DNA of 7,528 nt, from positions 1-7,528 of the forward strand of contig JBFMAE010000407.1 in the NCBI GenBank assembly GCA_040756085.1, read 5' to 3'. This document shows positions 5,142 to 7,528 of the stretch, piece by piece. The notes below the pieces were generated by a model. That model was not told the origin of the DNA. It did not search any database and saw only the letters and a list, made by a program, of their open reading frames with translations. The stretch comes from JBFMAE01 sp040756085. GTDB taxonomy: Bacteria; Desulfobacterota; BSN033; UBA1163. Position numbers and translations under genes: made by a program. Each line of letters starts with the position of its first letter. Within the stretch, counting starts at the first letter, position 1.

Positions 5142-5156
5142 CCTTTCAATCAAAAT

Positions 5157-5195
5157 AAAAGGGGCAACCCCTTACTGGTTTGGGTTGCCCCTTTT
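5157..5195. terminator. Bidirectional intrinsic terminator
   Basis: AAAAGGGGCAACCC (5157-5170) and GGGTTGCCCCTTTT (5182-5195) form a 14-bp perfect stem with an 11-base loop. A T-run lies on the right arm and an A-run on the left. It is placed between the converging ferredoxin and sigma-factor genes and would end both transcripts. Confidence 0.9.
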
Positions 5196-5212
5196 CCACC
5201 TTCTCCGAAAAA

Positions 5213-6508
5213 TCATTCAAAATATTCTTTGATTTCTTTATAGCGGTTGGGATCTCGCAATCGTTCAAGGGCCTTTGCCTCAATTTGACGGATCCTCTCA
5301 CGACTGAGACCGAACTGCCTTCCGATCTCTTCGAGGGTACACTCCCCGTCCTCCCCTATTCCAAAACGGAGTCGCAAGATCTTTTCTTCCCTCGGTGAAA
5401 GACCTGACAACAACTTGCGGATCTGTTGGATCAGATCCTTTTCGAGCAGGGAATCATTGGGAGAGAGGCTTTTTTCATCAGGGATCAGATCTTCCAGGGT
5501 ACTATCTTCTTCCCCGATGGGCATATCCAGAGAAATCGGTTCTTCGATGAGGTTGAGAATCTTCTCCACATCGTGCAAAGGAATTCCACTATCCTTTGAT
5601 AACTCCTGGGAGGTGGGTTCCCGACCCGATTTCTTCACCAGATCTTTAAAAGATTTCATTAATTTCCCTTTGATTTCAAAAAGATAGTTGGGAATACGAA
5701 TGGTCCTTGACTTCTCCGCGAAGGCCCTTAAAATGGCTGCTCTGATCCACCAGGAGGCATAAGTACTGAATTTATAGCCCTTGGTATAATCGAATTTGAC
5801 CATGGCCTGTATGAGGCCGAGATTCCCCTCCTGGATCAGATCCAAGAAAGAGAGACCCCGATTGGCGTATCGTTTTGCAATGCTGACCACCAGCCTTAAA
5901 TTGGCTTCAATCAACTCATTCTTTGCCTGCTGAGTGTCGAGAAGGGCCTGTTGATATCGGTTCAGCATCTTTTTGTAGAGAAGAGTTTTTTCTTTTATCT
6001 CTGCAGGAGTAGACTTTGATTTTTTCCCGTTTTTCCCTTTTGATTTATATCCCGATCGGGTGCTCTGAGACGCTCTCCTATTCCCGTTTTTTGGACTTGA
6101 AGGAGGGAAGAGTTTGGCCTTCAGGCGATTGGTCTTTGTTTCAAGGATCCTTACCTGACGCTCACCTTCCTTAATCCTTTTTGCCAACTCAACTTCTTTC
6201 TCCGGTGTAAGAAGTGAAATCTTTTCAAGACTTTTTAGATATTCCCAGGTGATATCTTGAGGGTGGATAAGAGTTTCCTCTTGTAAGTTCTGGTCAGCAT
6301 GCAAGTCCTCATTCTCCTCAGAACTTAACGCACCCTCGTCCGCCTGAAGTTCAAGTTCCTCCATTGAATCTTCTACTTCACCCTCGGTTAAAGATACAGG
6401 TTGAAATGGAGGAACAGAGGTTTGTGTTTCACCGAATACAGATGTGGATGGTAATGGTTCGAGGGCTAAATCCTCTCTCTTTTTACCGTTTGTCTTGTTC
6501 TGTTTCAC
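5213..6508 (-). CDS. RpoD/SigA-family sigma factor (group 1/2)
   Basis: From the GTG at 6508 the product has 431 aa. In order: an acidic low-complexity N-terminus (1-80) with no region 1.1; region 1.2 (about 85-116, ITWEYLKSLEKISLLTPEKE); a basic Lys/Ser-rich linker (about 125-170); region 2 (about 197-280, with NLRLVVSIAKRYANRG, DLIQEGNLGLIQA, FDYTKGYKFSTYASWWIR, RTIRIPNYLFE); region 3 (about 281-340); region 4 (about 368-420, LSPREEKILRLRFG, TLEEIGRQFGLSRERIRQIEAKAL). The region 2.4 residues that read the -12 base in E. coli (Q437, T440) are A257 and L260. This, with the missing region 1.1 and the absence of dnaG nearby, points to a group 2 (alternative, RpoD-like) sigma factor rather than the primary one. 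I preferred the GTG at 6508 because GAAAGGGG lies 10 bases upstream. An ATG at 6553 gives 15 more residues but sits inside a terminator hairpin with no ribosome-binding site. Confidence 0.88.
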   Translation of the reverse strand: MKQNKTNGKKREDLALEPLPSTSVFGETQTSVPPFQPVSLTEGEVEDSMEELELQADEGALSSEENEDLHADQNLQEETLIHPQDITWEYLKSLEKISLLTPEKEVELAKRIKEGERQVRILETKTNRLKAKLFPPSSPKNGNRRASQSTRSGYKSKGKNGKKSKSTPAEIKEKTLLYKKMLNRYQQALLDTQQAKNELIEANLRLVVSIAKRYANRGLSFLDLIQEGNLGLIQAMVKFDYTKGYKFSTYASWWIRAAILRAFAEKSRTIRIPNYLFEIKGKLMKSFKDLVKKSGREPTSQELSKDSGIPLHDVEKILNLIEEPISLDMPIGEEDSTLEDLIPDEKSLSPNDSLLEKDLIQQIRKLLSGLSPREEKILRLRFGIGEDGECTLEEIGRQFGLSRERIRQIEAKALERLRDPNRYKEIKEYFE

Positions 6509-6536
6509 AGAGATTATGCCCCTTTCTTTTTTATAA

Positions 6537-6572
6537 CAAAAAACCCCTTCCATTCTTAGTCTATGGAAAGGG
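6537..6572 (-). terminator. Intrinsic terminator in the sigma-factor leader
   Basis: Read on the minus strand: CCCTTTCCAT, 9-base loop, ATGGAAGGGG, then TTTTTTG. The 10-bp stem has one G-U pair. The T-run exists only in this direction. No minus-strand gene lies upstream, so it does not end a known gene and probably interrupts the sigma leader conditionally. Confidence 0.7.
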
Positions 6573-6635
6573 TGAATTTATTCAATTCTTTTTTTACCCA
6601 AATACCTTTCCGGTCGAATGTGCCTTTCTATAATC

Positions 6636-6661
6636 AACACCCGAACTGGGTGTTTCTTTTT
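6636..6661. terminator. Hairpin, terminator-like on the plus strand
   Basis: AACACCC-GAACT-GGGTGTT (6636-6654), followed on the plus strand by TCTTTTTTATTTTTA. Read on the minus strand it is a 5'-end hairpin about 10 nt into the sigma leader. On the plus strand it would stop antisense transcription or a short RNA, but no plus-strand gene precedes it. Confidence 0.5.
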
Positions 6662-6670
6662 TATTTTTAT

Positions 6671-6699
6671 AATATATTCAAATATCTCTCCTTTGTCAA
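6671..6699 (-). promoter_or_regulatory. Promoter of the sigma-factor gene
   Basis: On the minus strand: TTGACA (6699-6694), 17 bases, TATATT (6676-6671). This is a perfect -35 and a 5/6 -10 in a very AT-rich region. Start expected near 6664. It looks like a target of the housekeeping sigma factor. Confidence 0.75.
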
Positions 6700-6792
6700 G
6701 CTTTTTTTATTTCAAAAATTATATTTTAATATCAATGGGTTATGCTTTAAAAAACAATTTACCTAAATTCAGATAGGATTTATTCTGGGTTT

Positions 6793-6833
6793 TCTCCAGA
6801 TCATTAACCCATACTTTGGGTTGACTTTGGAGA
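6793..6833. promoter_or_regulatory. Nested dyad over the PHP-gene promoter
   Basis: The outer repeat TCTCCA (6793-6798) / TGGAGA (6828-6833) encloses the inner repeat AACCCA (6806-6811) / TGGGTT (6817-6822). The inner right arm overlaps the -35 element at 6821. The arrangement suits an operator. No regulator gene is in view. Confidence 0.4.
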
Positions 6834-6850
6834 GATCTATCTTTTATAAA
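6821..6850 (+). promoter_or_regulatory. Promoter of the PHP-domain gene
   Basis: TTGACT (6821-6826), 18 bases, TATAAA (6845-6850), 5/6 matches each. Start expected near 6857, leaving a leader of about 25 bases before the ATG at 6883. Confidence 0.6.
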
Positions 6851-6882
6851 ATGATTTTAATAATTAATGAGAAGGAATATTC

Positions 6883-7528
6883 ATGGGATATGTCGATCTC
6901 CACCTCCACACCACCGCTTCCGATGGAGTAATGAGGCCTTCTGAGATTGTGAGATATGCAAAAGTAAAGGGACTTCAGGCGATCGCCATTACAGATCACG
7001 ATACTATTGAAGGGCTGGAAGAGGGATTATCAGAGGGAGAACGGATTGGTTTTGAAGTGATCCCAGGGGTTGAGATCAGCGCAAAGCATTCCCCGGGCTC
7101 CATGCACCTCTTGGGGTACTTTCTTGATATCCACCATCCTCTTCTTAACGAGAGGCTTAAATATCTCCAAAAGGCGAGGGCAGAACGGAACCCAAAAATT
7201 GTGGAAAAATTGAACCAGATGGGGATTAAGGTGACCTATGAAGAAGTGTTAGAGGCTTCTGGAGGGGGACAGGTAGGCAGGCCCCACTTTGCCCATGTGC
7301 TGGTGGAGAGAGGGTATGTTAGAAATTTTCAAGAGGCTTTCGATCGATTTCTAAAAAAAGGAGCCCCGGCCTATGTAGAGAAAATACGGTTTACAGCAAG
7401 TGAGGCCATCCATTTTATCCGTGAAGCCAATGGAGTGGCAGTGCTCGGCCATCCGAAAACCCTCGGTGTCGATGGATACTCAGCTCTGGAGAGCCTTCTT
7501 CTCCAACTCGTTGAAGAAGGTCTAAAAG
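6883..7528 (+). CDS. PHP-domain phosphoesterase, RnaAM/TrpH-like (partial)
   Basis: The first 215 residues of a PHP (polymerase and histidinol phosphatase) domain protein are present; the frame is open at the window edge. Metal-binding motifs are present: H7-L-H9 with D14 (DLHLHTTASDG), ITDHD with H39, IPGVEIS with E64, H75 in SMHLLGYF, RPHFA with H135, and LGHP with H190. The order and the segment VGRPHFAHVLVERGYV-FLKKGAPAYV resemble the YciV/TrpH/RnaAM group, which removes nucleotides from 3',5'-bisphosphonucleotides or short 5'-phosphorylated RNA. The family is usually about 270-290 aa, so roughly 60-75 residues are missing. The ATG at 6883 has GAAGGA at 6870-6875 before it. It is transcribed away from the sigma gene from its own promoter. 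Confidence 0.88.
   Translation, partial: MGYVDLHLHTTASDGVMRPSEIVRYAKVKGLQAIAITDHDTIEGLEEGLSEGERIGFEVIPGVEISAKHSPGSMHLLGYFLDIHHPLLNERLKYLQKARAERNPKIVEKLNQMGIKVTYEEVLEASGGGQVGRPHFAHVLVERGYVRNFQEAFDRFLKKGAPAYVEKIRFTASEAIHFIREANGVAVLGHPKTLGVDGYSALESLLLQLVEEGLK

Larger units (their letters stand above)
6509..6664 (-). promoter_or_regulatory. Leader RNA of the sigma gene, candidate attenuator
   Basis: The predicted transcript starts near 6664 and reaches the GTG at 6508 after about 155 nt. It contains a hairpin near the 5' end (6636-6654), a segment GGAAAGG (6611-6605), a terminator (6572-6537) and the ribosome-binding site GAAAGGGG (6526-6519). The terminator left arm includes CCTTTCC (6571-6565), which pairs perfectly with GGAAAGG. 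Its CCCTTTC also pairs with the ribosome-binding site. These pairings exclude one another. A 20-codon frame (GTG at 6640 to TAA at 6578) ends 6 bases before the terminator stem but has no clear ribosome-binding site. No known riboswitch class is recognised. Confidence 0.5.

Noticed and set aside
6509..6553. Extended sigma-factor start at the ATG 6553
   Set aside because: The ATG is within the terminator stem and has no ribosome-binding site. GTG at 6508 has one. The first residues of the longer form have no family match.
6364..6766. Two plus-strand frames opposite the sigma gene start and leader
   Set aside because: They run over the sigma N-terminus, terminators and AT-rich promoter DNA. 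Their products are rich in Phe and Tyr from T-runs, typical of chance frames.

Overview
The window joins two different kinds of DNA. Bases 1 to about 4020 look like the distal part of an integron gene-cassette array. The right part, about 4200 to 7528, is ordinary bacterial chromosome. The organism is a moderate-GC bacterium. The sigma factor, the small [4Fe-4S] ferredoxin, DedA and PHP proteins, and the GTG/TTG starts would fit an anaerobic sediment lineage such as Desulfobacterota or Nitrospirota. That placement is inference, because no taxonomic marker is conclusive here.

Array: six imperfect inverted-repeat sites (257-375, 631-734, 1066-1157, 2072-2162, 2772-2849, 3940-4020) each lie just 3' of a plus-strand gene. 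They end in GTTAGCC, GTTAACC, GTTAGGC or GTTATAT, and start with a roughly complementary ...AAC box. The interiors share a family motif (GGTTCG-like segment, then CACCCAAAT, then TTCTTTTATGCTGGA or GGACTTCAGATA-GCT). These are attC sites of one family, as in a sedentary chromosomal integron. The integrase and attI should lie left of the window. The cassettes hold: (A) the 3' end of an unknown gene; (B) a 59-aa orphan protein; (C) an 89-aa chimera carrying the N-terminus of an ICMT-like membrane methyltransferase; (D) a complete PhzF-family protein; (E) the full-length 183-aa ICMT-like methyltransferase related to C; (F) a two-gene cassette with an MGMT/alkyltransferase-like protein lacking the catalytic cysteine and a DUF3795-type Cys-rich protein.

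Chromosomal side: after a 232-bp spacer come dedA-type and ferredoxin genes on the plus strand. A shared hairpin terminator (5157-5195) separates them from a convergent RpoD/SigA-family sigma factor on the minus strand. A divergent intergenic region (6509-6882) separates the sigma gene from a PHP-domain phosphoesterase that runs off the right edge. The sigma gene has a near-consensus promoter (TTGACA-N17-TATATT). Between promoter and start codon lies an RNA leader of about 155 nt containing an intrinsic terminator, whose left arm can also pair with an upstream segment and with the Shine-Dalgarno sequence. This is the layout of a transcription attenuator.

The points most worth following are the sigma-factor leader and unusual region 2.4, the chimeric cassette C, and the cysteine-less alkyltransferase-like protein paired with DUF3795 in cassette F.
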